Made by a program: the position numbers and the translations under genes. 64,000 bases of DNA from Gimesia sp. (GTDB lineage Bacteria; Planctomycetota; Planctomycetia; Planctomycetales; Planctomycetaceae): assembly GCF_040219335.1 (NCBI RefSeq), contig NZ_JAVJSQ010000015.1, forward strand, positions 248,001-312,000, in the 5' to 3' direction. The notes beneath the pieces were generated by a model. The model did no database searches. It was not told where the DNA came from and saw only the letters and a program-made list of their open reading frames with translations. Shown piece by piece: positions 16,927 to 25,485 of the stretch (positions are counted from its first letter, which is position 1; every line of letters begins with the position of its first letter).

Positions 16927-19269
16927 ATGAAGTATTTCATCCTGTTTATCACCTGCCTCCTGTTTCTGTCAGCAAGTCTTCCCGAGGTTCGCTCGGCTGA
17001 ACCAACCCGACTGCCGCATGCTCAGGCAGCAGCGGGGATGAACCCACAGAGGTTGTCTGAGATTGACTTTGTCGTCGAGCGTGGTCTGGCGCGAGATTCG
17101 ATGCCCGGCGCCGTGGTGCTCGTGGGATATAAGGGCAAAATTGTTTTCCTCAAAGCCTACGGCTATCGTCAGGTGAAACCCGAAAAACGGGCCATGACGA
17201 CAGATACCGTCTTTGACCTGGCCTCCCTGACAAAACCGATCGCGACCGCGACCAGCGTGATGAAGTTAATCGAGCAGGGGAAGTTGAAGCTCAGTGATCC
17301 AGTATCGAAATATATTCCGGAGTTTGCCGCCAACGGCAAGCAGGATATTACCATCTATCAGCTGCTGACCCATCAGGGAGGCCTGATCCCGGATAACTCC
17401 ATCAAAGATTATCTGGATGGTCCTGAAACCGCGATGCAGAAGATTTATGCTCTCAAACTCTACTATGAACCGGGAACACGGTTTGCCTACACCGATGTCG
17501 GCTTCATCCTCCTGGGAGATATTGTGAAACGAATCAGCGGAGAATCGGTGCATGAGTTTTCTCAGAAAAACGTTTTCCAGCCGCTGGGGATGCAGGAAAC
17601 CGGGTACCTGCCGGCAGACGAACTGAAACAGCGGGCCGCGACAACGCAGGAACGGGACGGACACTGGATGCAGGGGGAAGTTCATGATCCGCGTGCATAT
17701 CGACTCGGAGGCGTCGCCGGGCATGCGGGACTATTTTCGACTGCCGAAGATCTGGCGGTCTACGCCCAGATGATGTTGAATCAGGGAAGCCAGAATGGTA
17801 CCCGTGTTCTGAAACCGGAAACGATCGATCTCATGACGCGGGGCTATCCTGTCGTCGATGACATCCGGGGTCTGGGTTGGGACAGCCTGTCGCGTTATTC
17901 CTCGAACAGGGGCGACCTGTTTTCCCCACGCGCGTTCGGGCATGGCGGATTCACGGGAACTGCGATCTGGATGGATCCCGTTCAGGACCTGTTCGTGATT
18001 TTTCTCAGCAACCGAGTACACCCCGACGGGAAAGGCTCTGTCAATTCTCTGGCGGGACGGATTGGTACGATTGCCGCTGCTGCGATTACCGGACAACCGG
18101 CAGCGACTGCGGAAGTCAAAGTTGCCTCAAAAGCCAGCCTGGATGTGCTGACCGGAATTGATGTCCTGAAGCGGGAACAGTTCAAGTCATTAAATGGAAA
18201 ACGCATTGGCCTGATCACGAATCATACCGGGCTCACCCGCGAGGGGGAGAGTACGGTGCAGGTTCTCAATGACGCACCACAGGTGCAGTTGAAAACCCTC
18301 TTCAGTCCCGAGCATGGCTTTGCCGGTAAACTGGACGTGTCGAAAATCGGCGATTCCACTGACGCAAAGACGGGGCTGAAAATCTTCAGCCTGTACGGCA
18401 AAACGCGAACGCCTACGCCGGAAAGTCTGCAGGATCTGGATGCGCTGGTGTTCGACATCCAGGATATCGGAGCGCGGTTTTATACATATATCTCTACGAT
18501 GGGGAATGCGATGCGGGCTGCAAAACAGCAGGGCATCAAATTTATTGTGCTGGATCGGCCGAACCCGATCAATGGCGTCGATTACGCAGGACCCGTGCTG
18601 GACGAAGGAGCTCAATCGTTTGTCGGTTACCACCGCATACCCGTGCGTCATGGCATGACTGCGGGCGAACTGGCCCGGATGTTCAATACGGAAATGCAGA
18701 TCGGCGTCGACCTGCAGGTCATCAAGTTGCAAAACTGGAAGCGGGACATGTATTACGACGAGACCGGGCTGACCTGGGTCAACCCGTCGCCCAATATGCG
18801 GAGTCTGAATCAGGCCGTCCTGTATCCCGGGATCGGTTTACTGGAGACGACAAATCTGTCGGTTGGACGTGGAACGGATACGCCCTTCGAATGGATCGGG
18901 GCTCCCTGGCTGAAAGGCATGCAGCTGGCTGAAGCGTTGAACCGGTCGGGATTGCCGGGTGTACGATTTGTGCCGGTTGAGTTCACTCCGGAATCGAGTA
19001 AATTTTCCGGGGAACTGTGTGGCGGTGTGAATTTTATTGTCACCGACCGGGAGCAGTTTCAACCCGTGCAGACCGGCTTGGAGATTGCCATCCAGTTAAG
19101 GAAACACTTTCCACAGGAGTGGGAGACACGGAATTTCAATCGATTGCTGGGAAATCAGCGTGTCTTTGATGCTGTGCTGCAGGGAGAGTCTCTGATGCAG
19201 ATCCGCTCTGGCTACCAGCAGGATCTGGCAGAGTTCGGCGTACGGCGGGCCAGGTATCTCATGTATTAA
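16927..19269 (+). CDS. Fusion of AmiE-like serine hydrolase and NamZ-like (DUF1343) exo-muramidase
   Basis: This 780-residue secreted protein has a signal peptide (about 1-23). Residues 35-380 are a class C beta-lactamase/AmiE-like serine hydrolase: SLTK (Ser100, Lys103), YTD near 188 and HGGFTGT replacing the KTG triad. Residues about 400-780 are a DUF1343/NamZ domain (GLITNHTG, LFSPEHGF, DIQDIGARFYTY, LDRPNPING, NPSPNMRSL). NamZ enzymes (GH171) release terminal N-acetylmuramate. In Bacillus subtilis NamZ (YbbC) and the AmiE (YbbE) amidase are separate products of one muropeptide-rescue cluster; here both sit in one chain. The start at 16927 is chosen for the signal peptide. Activity is inferred from domains only; the N-terminal half could also be an esterase or peptidase. 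Confidence 0.85.
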   Translation: MKYFILFITCLLFLSASLPEVRSAEPTRLPHAQAAAGMNPQRLSEIDFVVERGLARDSMPGAVVLVGYKGKIVFLKAYGYRQVKPEKRAMTTDTVFDLASLTKPIATATSVMKLIEQGKLKLSDPVSKYIPEFAANGKQDITIYQLLTHQGGLIPDNSIKDYLDGPETAMQKIYALKLYYEPGTRFAYTDVGFILLGDIVKRISGESVHEFSQKNVFQPLGMQETGYLPADELKQRAATTQERDGHWMQGEVHDPRAYRLGGVAGHAGLFSTAEDLAVYAQMMLNQGSQNGTRVLKPETIDLMTRGYPVVDDIRGLGWDSLSRYSSNRGDLFSPRAFGHGGFTGTAIWMDPVQDLFVIFLSNRVHPDGKGSVNSLAGRIGTIAAAAITGQPAATAEVKVASKASLDVLTGIDVLKREQFKSLNGKRIGLITNHTGLTREGESTVQVLNDAPQVQLKTLFSPEHGFAGKLDVSKIGDSTDAKTGLKIFSLYGKTRTPTPESLQDLDALVFDIQDIGARFYTYISTMGNAMRAAKQQGIKFIVLDRPNPINGVDYAGPVLDEGAQSFVGYHRIPVRHGMTAGELARMFNTEMQIGVDLQVIKLQNWKRDMYYDETGLTWVNPSPNMRSLNQAVLYPGIGLLETTNLSVGRGTDTPFEWIGAPWLKGMQLAEALNRSGLPGVRFVPVEFTPESSKFSGELCGGVNFIVTDREQFQPVQTGLEIAIQLRKHFPQEWETRNFNRLLGNQRVFDAVLQGESLMQIRSGYQQDLAEFGVRRARYLMY

Positions 19270-19293
19270 AGTCGGACCAAGGATCAAAGCAGT

Positions 19294-20211
19294 CTACCAC
19301 TCACTGGTGTCGTAGATGACTTCCTTGGACCCAATGATGGCAGAATCGAAGGCCGACACCAGGCTTTCATCCTTGTGTGGATAGTTAATCGCGTTCAGCA
19401 CATAACGAATGCAGTTCAGCCGGGCGCGCTTTTTGTCGTCGGAACGAATGACAGTCCACGGACAGGCTTTGGTATCCGTCGCCATGAACATCGCATTCTG
19501 GGCATTGGTGTATTCGTCCCACATGCCCAGGCTCTTGACATCGATAGGGCTGAGTTTCCACTGCTTCAGTAGATCGGTTTCTCGTGACTTGAAACGGCGG
19601 TACTGTTCCTCGCGGCTCACAGAGAACCAGAGCTTGAACAGGTGAATGCCCGAATTCACCAGCATGTTTTCCAGCTGTGGCGCCTCACGGAGAAAGGTAT
19701 GGTGCTCGGTAGGGCGGCAAAACCCCATCACCGGTTCGACGACGCCCCGGTTGTACCAGGAACGATCAAAGAAGACGATTTCTCCCTCAGTGGGTAAATG
19801 CTCGATGTACCGCTGGAAATACCATTGGCCTTGCTGGGTATCGCTCGGTTTGGGCAAAGCGACAACCCGGGCACCTCGGGGATTGAGGTGTTCGGTGAAA
19901 CGTTTGATCGTGCCCCCCTTGCCGGCGGCATCCCGTCCTTCAAACAGTAACACAATCCGTTCGCCATTCAGTTCGACCCAGCGCTGCAGTTTTAACAGTT
20001 CAATCTGCAGCGGCACTAACAGTTCTTCGTATTCCGGTCGTTTTAGTTTCTGGCGATAGGGGTATTTCTCGCAGAGGATATCCCGTTTATGCGCTGCTTT
20101 TACCTTGTTCCGGATTTCTTCCGGTACGACATCCTGGGGAAGTTTCCGATGCCAGGTGACCGGCATGAGCGCCGCTTCCTGTTCCTGTTTGTCTGTTTTG
20201 GACGAGCCCAT
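19294..20211 (-). CDS. ppk2: Polyphosphate kinase 2
   Basis: The 305-residue enzyme transfers phosphate between polyphosphate and nucleotides. The P-loop GRDAAGKGGTIKRFTEHLNPRG (about residues 91-112) is followed by PKPSDTQQGQWYFQRY and the lid-region signature FFDRSWYNRGVVEPVMGF. The single-domain length fits class I PPK2, which mostly uses polyphosphate to make GTP or ATP from the diphosphate; class assignment is inference. It is convergent with the NamZ fusion gene, with 24 bp between stops. Confidence 0.92.
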   Translation of the reverse strand: MGSSKTDKQEQEAALMPVTWHRKLPQDVVPEEIRNKVKAAHKRDILCEKYPYRQKLKRPEYEELLVPLQIELLKLQRWVELNGERIVLLFEGRDAAGKGGTIKRFTEHLNPRGARVVALPKPSDTQQGQWYFQRYIEHLPTEGEIVFFDRSWYNRGVVEPVMGFCRPTEHHTFLREAPQLENMLVNSGIHLFKLWFSVSREEQYRRFKSRETDLLKQWKLSPIDVKSLGMWDEYTNAQNAMFMATDTKACPWTVIRSDDKKRARLNCIRYVLNAINYPHKDESLVSAFDSAIIGSKEVIYDTSEW

Positions 20212-20613
20212 GCTGATTCCTGTTCTGCTGAAGTGATACCGGCTGTGGAGAGATGAACAGTAAACTTTATTATGAAGATCCTGTGAGAAAAGTGGAACCG
20301 GATTTCGGGTCGTGAGCCGGGTTTGAATTAAAAGGGACGTTGTTTGTTATGTAAGTCGCTTTTATTTATAGAGATAAGTGCTTCGGTGCTGCTGGTCGAT
20401 TTGTGAAGTTGTCAAGACAGAACGGGGCCTATGATCGCCAACTTCCTCTTGCAGTAAAACGGGCTTTTTTTTACGCTCCCGCTCTCATCTCTCAATTCTT
20501 ACCCGAAGTACATTCAAAAACACTCACTCTGAACAGACTGAAACCGTGCAGCTTTTCTGCTGCCGACGGTAGCACTCCGTCTCTCTGTTTCAAATCAGGA
20601 AAGTATATCTGAT
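20212..20613 (+). other. Divergent intergenic region between ppk2 and the secreted unknown
   Basis: This 402 bp AT-richer stretch has one short frame (20403-20612) that I do not believe. TTGAAT (20323-20328) and TATGTA (20348-20353) could be a promoter with a long 19 bp spacer reading right; this is weak. A run of eight T at 20464-20472 follows no convincing stem. Confidence 0.4.
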
Positions 20614-21435
20614 ATGTGGAGACCACTTCTCATCACAGGCATTCTGGCTGTTGTGCAGCTTGCGGGAAGCAATACCGGTATCGCCCAGGAATTTCGCATC
20701 CGGACGACGGTGTATCACCATCAGCCGCAGATCGATCCGACAATCGTCTCGCGGAGTGTTTCCATCTTTCATGCAGAGAAGGTTTACGATCATGTCGACG
20801 GACTCGGAGAAGTCACCATTTTCGAGCCGGCCCGGAAACGTCTGATGATTCTGAACGAATCGCGGATGATTAAAACCGTGATCAACTTTGATGAAATCAA
20901 GAATGTGCTCAACGTCGCCCAGCATCAGACTCAGGAATACATTCACGATCAGCTCAAAGTCCAGGGAAGCCAGGGAAAGAAGATTGCCTCCGAACTGCAG
21001 TTCCAGCTGGAACCACAGTTCAATATTCAGTTCGAGAACAACAAAAATCTGCTGACTCTGGACAGCAAGCTGATTACCTACCGCGTGCAGTGCGTCACAC
21101 CTGATCAACAGGACGCTGTGGAAACCTACCTGCGTTTTGCAGACTGGATGGCACGCCTGAATTACGTGCTGCACCCTTACACGCTGCATCCCACTTCACG
21201 GATTACGCTGAACGAAGAGCTGCGAAGCCGCAAGAAACTGCCCATCGAAGTGGAACTGCAGACTCGCATGGAAGACCCGCTTCACCTGCGTGCCGAGCAT
21301 AAAATTCACTGGAAGCTGGACCACAAGGATCGTGGCCTGATCCATCACTGGGAAACCCTGCGTAAGAATAAAGATGTAAGCTCCATCACTCTGCAGGAAT
21401 ATCTCCGCAATCAGTTCGCGAATCTGCGGAAGTAA
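20614..21435 (+). CDS. Secreted protein of unknown function
   Basis: The 273-residue product has a cleavable signal peptide (hydrophobic core to about residue 24, AQE after it). The mature part is rich in charged and Gln/His residues, with a central segment predicted as amphipathic helix (DEIKNVLNVAQHQTQEYIHD). No catalytic motif is recognised. It is the kind of periplasmic protein common in planctomycetes without a known function. The gene stands alone, convergent with the phosphatase gene (20 bp between stops). Coding support comes from the signal peptide, length and AGGAAAG about 15 nt upstream. Confidence 0.7.
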   Translation: MWRPLLITGILAVVQLAGSNTGIAQEFRIRTTVYHHQPQIDPTIVSRSVSIFHAEKVYDHVDGLGEVTIFEPARKRLMILNESRMIKTVINFDEIKNVLNVAQHQTQEYIHDQLKVQGSQGKKIASELQFQLEPQFNIQFENNKNLLTLDSKLITYRVQCVTPDQQDAVETYLRFADWMARLNYVLHPYTLHPTSRITLNEELRSRKKLPIEVELQTRMEDPLHLRAEHKIHWKLDHKDRGLIHHWETLRKNKDVSSITLQEYLRNQFANLRK

Positions 21436-21455
21436 TAGAGCTGATTTTCACAGCG

Positions 21456-22133
21456 TTACTTCCCAATCACAGGAATCTCGGCTGGCGGCTCATACCAGTC
21501 GACTTTCTGTTCGAGCCGTTTGGAAAGCTCTGCCAGATTCTGGTTCAGGTAATTGATGAGTGCCTGGTCTTTGTGTGGTTTCCAGTCATAGAGCAATAGT
21601 TCCCGATACGCTTCTTCAGGAGACTTTTTCTGGACCAGCATGCGATAAGCGGCGACAACACCACCGGTTCGCTGTGCACCAGCGGCACAGTGGACCAGAA
21701 CCGGTTTACCCGCTTTTTCACAGCGCATGAGTTCAGCGACCGCTTCCGCGTAATCGTCAACATCACCTGTTCCGTCGCCAATCAGATGCAGCACCTGGTG
21801 GTCGATGTGTAATTTCTTCGCCGTTTCGACTTCGGTTTTCAGGAAAGGCTTCTGTAAGTCGCTGCCGTTGAGCGCGATGACCTTTTCGATTTTGTTTTCA
21901 CGCAGCACAGGCTCAATCAGGTGACTGGAGATCTGGCCGCTACGGTAGATTTTGCCTGGTTCTACGACGCCAAAGCGTTTCGCTACCAGGCGGTCTTCCA
22001 GCAGACCCTCCCAGAGTAGTACTCCGCCACCGATCAGTGCGCACACCAGAAGGGAGAATTTAATCAGTTTATGCCGCCGGACTGGTTTTTCGGTGGTTTG
22101 CACAGCTGCATCCTGCTCAGTGCTGGTACTCAT
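21456..22133 (-). CDS. Membrane-anchored dual-specificity/tyrosine phosphatase-like protein
   Basis: The 225-residue protein has a short basic cytoplasmic N-terminus, one membrane helix (about residues 25-43) and an extracytoplasmic phosphatase domain with the cysteine signature VHCAAGAQRTGG (HCx5R, Cys about residue 152). The general-acid region lies at IGDGTGDVDDYAEAV upstream. Such proteins hydrolyse phosphotyrosine, phosphoserine or other phosphomonoesters; the substrate is unknown. ATG 22133 is chosen because AGGAAG lies right before it; an in-frame ATG at 22145 adds four residues. It lies about 115 bp downstream of tatC on the same strand. Confidence 0.82.
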   Translation of the reverse strand: MSTSTEQDAAVQTTEKPVRRHKLIKFSLLVCALIGGGVLLWEGLLEDRLVAKRFGVVEPGKIYRSGQISSHLIEPVLRENKIEKVIALNGSDLQKPFLKTEVETAKKLHIDHQVLHLIGDGTGDVDDYAEAVAELMRCEKAGKPVLVHCAAGAQRTGGVVAAYRMLVQKKSPEEAYRELLLYDWKPHKDQALINYLNQNLAELSKRLEQKVDWYEPPAEIPVIGK

Positions 22134-22225
22134 GGTCTTCCTCATTGATTCGAGTACGGTATCGCGTTTTTCGGGGAATCCTCACCCCGGGCTGAAAGCA
22201 TTGTAGTCCAACCTCGCGCCGTCTG

Positions 22226-22249
22226 AACAGGGGAAAATCAGCCCCTGTT
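22226..22249 (-). terminator. Stem-loop immediately after tatC
   Basis: AACAGGGG (22226-22233) pairs perfectly with CCCCTGTT (22242-22249) with an 8 nt loop, beginning at the tatC stop codon. No U-tract follows, so it may be a weak terminator or a 3'-end protecting hairpin. Confidence 0.45.
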
Positions 22250-23194
22250 TCAGGGGGAATCTGGCGATTCAAAGGGGCTGGCGTTGGCGCTGGGGAAATA
22301 TTTGCACATCGCGATTCCCAGTCCATAAAGCAGTAATAATGGCAGCATCATCAGCAGCATACTCATCGGATCCGCGGGGGTCATCAGCATCGAGATGATG
22401 GAAATCACGAGGATGGCCATCCGGGTTTTCTCGATGTAATCTTTGACCTCGAAGACGGAGATCCGTTCCAGGAAGAGCATAATCAGCGGTAACTGGAAGC
22501 TCAGACCGAACATCAGGGGGAGTGTAATCGCAAAGCTGATCCATTCCGAAAGCCGGATCTGCGGATTCACACCCAGGAGTTTATTGAACCCAAGCAGGAA
22601 GTTGAGCACAAACGGAAAGACCGCATAGAAACAGAACAGGGCACCACCGAGAAACAGAAAGATACTGATCGGGAGGTAGATATAGACATACTTGCGTTCA
22701 TGAGGGTAGAGCCCCGCAGCCACAAACAGCCAGATCTGATAGATCACCCAGGGACTGGCCAATACCAGACCGGCGACAAAAGAAACCTTGAGGTAAATCG
22801 TGGTAAACGCTTCCTGAACTGCCAGTGTTACCGGCTCTGCCATCGTGTCTTCGATGTTGTTGATCCGGTGCTGATAGTCCTGGAGAATCTTCTGCAGTGC
22901 CTTGTTTTCAGCAGTGGGGTTCTCCTGGGCACTCAGGCTTGCGATCAGGTCTTCAATGCTTTTCTGCTGTTCTGGCGACTCTTCTTCGGGGAGCTTGTCC
23001 AGATTGTACTCTTTCAAAGCAGAGTCGATGGGAGCCCGCACCACTGCAACGATTTTATGTCCGATAAACAGGGCCAGGACCACACAGATCGCCAGTCCAA
23101 TTAATGCCTTCCAGAGGTGGATTCGCAGGGCTTCGAGGTGATCTCCGAAGCTCATCGTCGATTCGTCAAATAGATCGTGAGACTGTGGTTTCAT
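22250..23194 (-). CDS. tatC: Sec-independent protein translocase TatC, with enlarged first periplasmic loop
   Basis: TatC is the receptor subunit of the twin-arginine translocase. The 314-residue protein has the N-terminal signature FGDHLEALRIHLW (about 16-28), a first membrane helix at 29-47 and the region LASPWVIYQIWLFVAAGLYPHERKY typical of helices 2-3; six helices are discernible. The loop between helices 1 and 2 spans about 85 residues with a Glu/Gln/Lys-rich insertion (about 59-120), longer than the roughly 50 residues of the Escherichia coli protein. TatA/TatB genes are not adjacent. ATG 23194 is used; a TTG precedes it by one codon. Confidence 0.93.
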   Translation of the reverse strand: MKPQSHDLFDESTMSFGDHLEALRIHLWKALIGLAICVVLALFIGHKIVAVVRAPIDSALKEYNLDKLPEEESPEQQKSIEDLIASLSAQENPTAENKALQKILQDYQHRINNIEDTMAEPVTLAVQEAFTTIYLKVSFVAGLVLASPWVIYQIWLFVAAGLYPHERKYVYIYLPISIFLFLGGALFCFYAVFPFVLNFLLGFNKLLGVNPQIRLSEWISFAITLPLMFGLSFQLPLIMLFLERISVFEVKDYIEKTRMAILVISIISMLMTPADPMSMLLMMLPLLLLYGLGIAMCKYFPSANASPFESPDSP

Positions 23195-23284
23195 CAAACT
23201 ATGTCATTCTGGAGTGACCAATGCCCGGCGGTACCACGATCAACAGCTTGACTGTAAGGTGAACGGCCATGGCATCGATGAGAT

Positions 23285-23373
23285 GAGTGGGTATGGTTCA
23301 GAACAATTGGGATACTGTCACTGGCTCCCGGCAATCCAGCTCGCTTCAGGAACTGAATCAGGAGTACCCACTC
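23285..23373. promoter_or_regulatory. Long imperfect stem-loop in the tatC upstream region, candidate structured RNA
   Basis: GAGTGGGTA (23285-23293) pairs perfectly with TACCCACTC (23365-23373), and the adjoining TGGTTCAG (23294-23301) pairs with CTGAATCA (23353-23360) with one wobble, across a 4 nt bulge. Inside, CTGG (23321-23324) pairs with CCAG (23336-23339). A local hairpin TTCAG-GAA-CTGAA (23345-23357) would compete with the long-range pairing. It lies about 90 bp upstream of tatC. Which strand is transcribed and whether it is functional are unknown. Confidence 0.3.
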
Positions 23374-23483
23374 TGGTTGCCCGCTGGATGAGCAGGAGGG
23401 AAGAGCGGTCAATACTGACTTTATTGTAAACAACCAGACAGGGCTGTCAACCAGCGACTACCGACTGAGGCCGATTTCCGTGA

Positions 23484-25277
23484 TTATGGGACCGCTGGTT
23501 CGGCCGGTGCTGCATCAACTGCAGGGTCAGCAGGACCCTCACCAGCATCAACAGCGGCGGGTTCTGCGGCCGGATCTTCCGGGGCCTGAGCGTTCGCATT
23601 ATTATTCAATTCAGTGAAGATCATGCTGACGGCATGATAGACGAGTCCAATTTGAGTGAGCGTACTGGCTATGAAAAACAGGGTCCAGAGCATCATCGTG
23701 CCACCGATTTCCTTGTCTTTCTTGGCATAGATCCAGCCCATGACATATGCGTAAATTGAGACAAAGAAACCCAGAATTGCAAATCCCAGCCCTTCTTTCT
23801 GCTTGATCTGGGCAAGCACATTGAACAGACAGCCGATCTGAGCGACCCCCATAATGATGAGCAGAACACGCAACAGAAGCAGGGGCATGAGGGGAATCAG
23901 GAAGAACATCGCAATCCCGACCACCACACCGATCCCGATTCCGACCAGCGAAAGCTGCCAGCGGGGAGTCGGGGGGCCCGTTTTCTCCCGTTCGGCTTTC
24001 GAAACGTATTTGACTTCTTCGAGCTTGGTGATCAGTTGTAAATCCGGTTTGCAATGGACGGCCAGCAAGCCATTCACCCGGGCATTGTAAATCAGAGTCG
24101 GGGCATAAAACGCACAGGCGAACAGCCAGAGAATCGAAGGCAAGATCAGCACTTTGGGCTGCAATTCAACTGGCTTTTTGCCAACCATGGGGCCTTCGAC
24201 AAAATCTTCGATCTTGTTTTCATCGGCCCATTCTTTGGCGTCATTATCGGCAGCGACGGCCGAGTTATAGCGGACGTTTGAGAAAAATGTATCCAGGTCA
24301 CTACCGGAAATGGCTCCGATGGCCGCCAGACAACCGAGGGCCGGCAATGTTGTGACAAAGAAGACAAAGCACCAGAACAAGGCTGGTTTCGCGAGAGTTA
24401 AAAACACTCTGCCCAGTTTATGAACCAGCCAGCCCGGTGTGGAATCGGCCACAGTCATATGAGGCATCGCCAGGGGAAACATCAGAAATGTCGGTATGAA
24501 TCCAACGGCAATCAACGCGGCACCGATGGGAATCGATCCGTTAGTGATATAGTAATAGCCGATGGTGCCAAACACGGCCTGTGCAGGCAAACTGAACAGT
24601 ACGATCCAGAAAATGAACTTCATTCCCAGGGCCGAACAGAGGAAGAAGTCAAAGTTGATCCGTTTGAGTTTATCTTTCTTCTGCAAGGCGTAGCGAACGA
24701 CTTCGGTCTGAATAAACCAGATCCAGCCTGGAACTGCCATAATGGAGACAAAGGCAATGAATCCCCAGAAAGCTCTCGGTGGAGTCCGATGGCACCAGAA
24801 CATCATGAAGATGGCACAGAAGAAGAGTGTGCTGGCGATAAACGAATACAGAAAAGTTTTGGTTGCCAGCCCCTTATGATTTCCCAGAAACGTATAAGCA
24901 TCGCCCCAGGATTTCGAGTAGAACTCTTCGATCGCCGGGCCTTTTCGTCTCCGTTTTTTACGGGTCTTTTCGCTCAGACGACCGGTGGTCAGGTTCACGC
25001 CACAGTTGGAGCATTCAATATCTTCTTCATCCGCATCGTGCCCGCAACGGGGACAGATCCGGGCTTCCTTGTCCTCAATCTTATCGATATCAAAACTGGC
25101 CAGAAAATCATCCGTGTCCGCTGACTTGCTGGCAGTGGCGGCCCGTTTCTTCCGCTTCTCGCCAGAGGGGACCTTAACCGGTGAGCCGCATCCTTTGCAG
25201 CGTACCCGCTTTCCAGCCGCTTCATCTTTGACAGGAAAGGTGGTATCACATTCTTTGCAATGAACCTTGATGGGCAT
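23484..25277 (-). CDS. Zinc-ribbon, multi-spanning membrane protein of unknown function
   Basis: The 597-residue protein starts with an MJ0042-type zinc ribbon (CKEC...CKGC, residues about 5-29), then a basic low-complexity stretch, a second zinc ribbon (CPRCGHD...CSNCG, about 74-93), and seven or more membrane helices (between about 150 and 560). It ends in an Ala/Pro/Asp/Glu-rich tail. The N-terminal finger pattern is common in planctomycete envelope proteins but its role is not established. ATG 25277 was chosen because CGAAGG precedes it and the zinc ribbon begins at once; the frame stays open to 25334. No enzyme motif is visible. Confidence 0.75.
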   Translation of the reverse strand: MPIKVHCKECDTTFPVKDEAAGKRVRCKGCGSPVKVPSGEKRKKRAATASKSADTDDFLASFDIDKIEDKEARICPRCGHDADEEDIECSNCGVNLTTGRLSEKTRKKRRRKGPAIEEFYSKSWGDAYTFLGNHKGLATKTFLYSFIASTLFFCAIFMMFWCHRTPPRAFWGFIAFVSIMAVPGWIWFIQTEVVRYALQKKDKLKRINFDFFLCSALGMKFIFWIVLFSLPAQAVFGTIGYYYITNGSIPIGAALIAVGFIPTFLMFPLAMPHMTVADSTPGWLVHKLGRVFLTLAKPALFWCFVFFVTTLPALGCLAAIGAISGSDLDTFFSNVRYNSAVAADNDAKEWADENKIEDFVEGPMVGKKPVELQPKVLILPSILWLFACAFYAPTLIYNARVNGLLAVHCKPDLQLITKLEEVKYVSKAEREKTGPPTPRWQLSLVGIGIGVVVGIAMFFLIPLMPLLLLRVLLIIMGVAQIGCLFNVLAQIKQKEGLGFAILGFFVSIYAYVMGWIYAKKDKEIGGTMMLWTLFFIASTLTQIGLVYHAVSMIFTELNNNANAQAPEDPAAEPAAVDAGEGPADPAVDAAPAEPAVP

Positions 25278-25485
25278 GAATGACCTTCGAGATGTTGAGA
25301 GATATCGCTCGTAGTGAAACTGAGCAGAGTCCACCTGTTAAACAGCTCCAGCCAGGGACCGGGATGGGCAATGACAGGATGGACTTGCGCATTTTTCTAA
25401 TTATCAACAGAGAGAGGGGCAGTTCGCAAGTGGACAGTCATGGAATTTCAGGGGCACTCGATTTCTTGCTGACAGATCTGACGGG

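Noticed and set aside
20403..20612. 69-residue plus-strand frame upstream of the secreted unknown
   Set aside because: There is no ribosome-binding site, and the composition is unlike neighbouring genes.
23194..23433. 79-residue minus-strand frame ending at the tatC start
   Set aside because: It needs a TTG start with no ribosome-binding site, and it runs through the paired segment.
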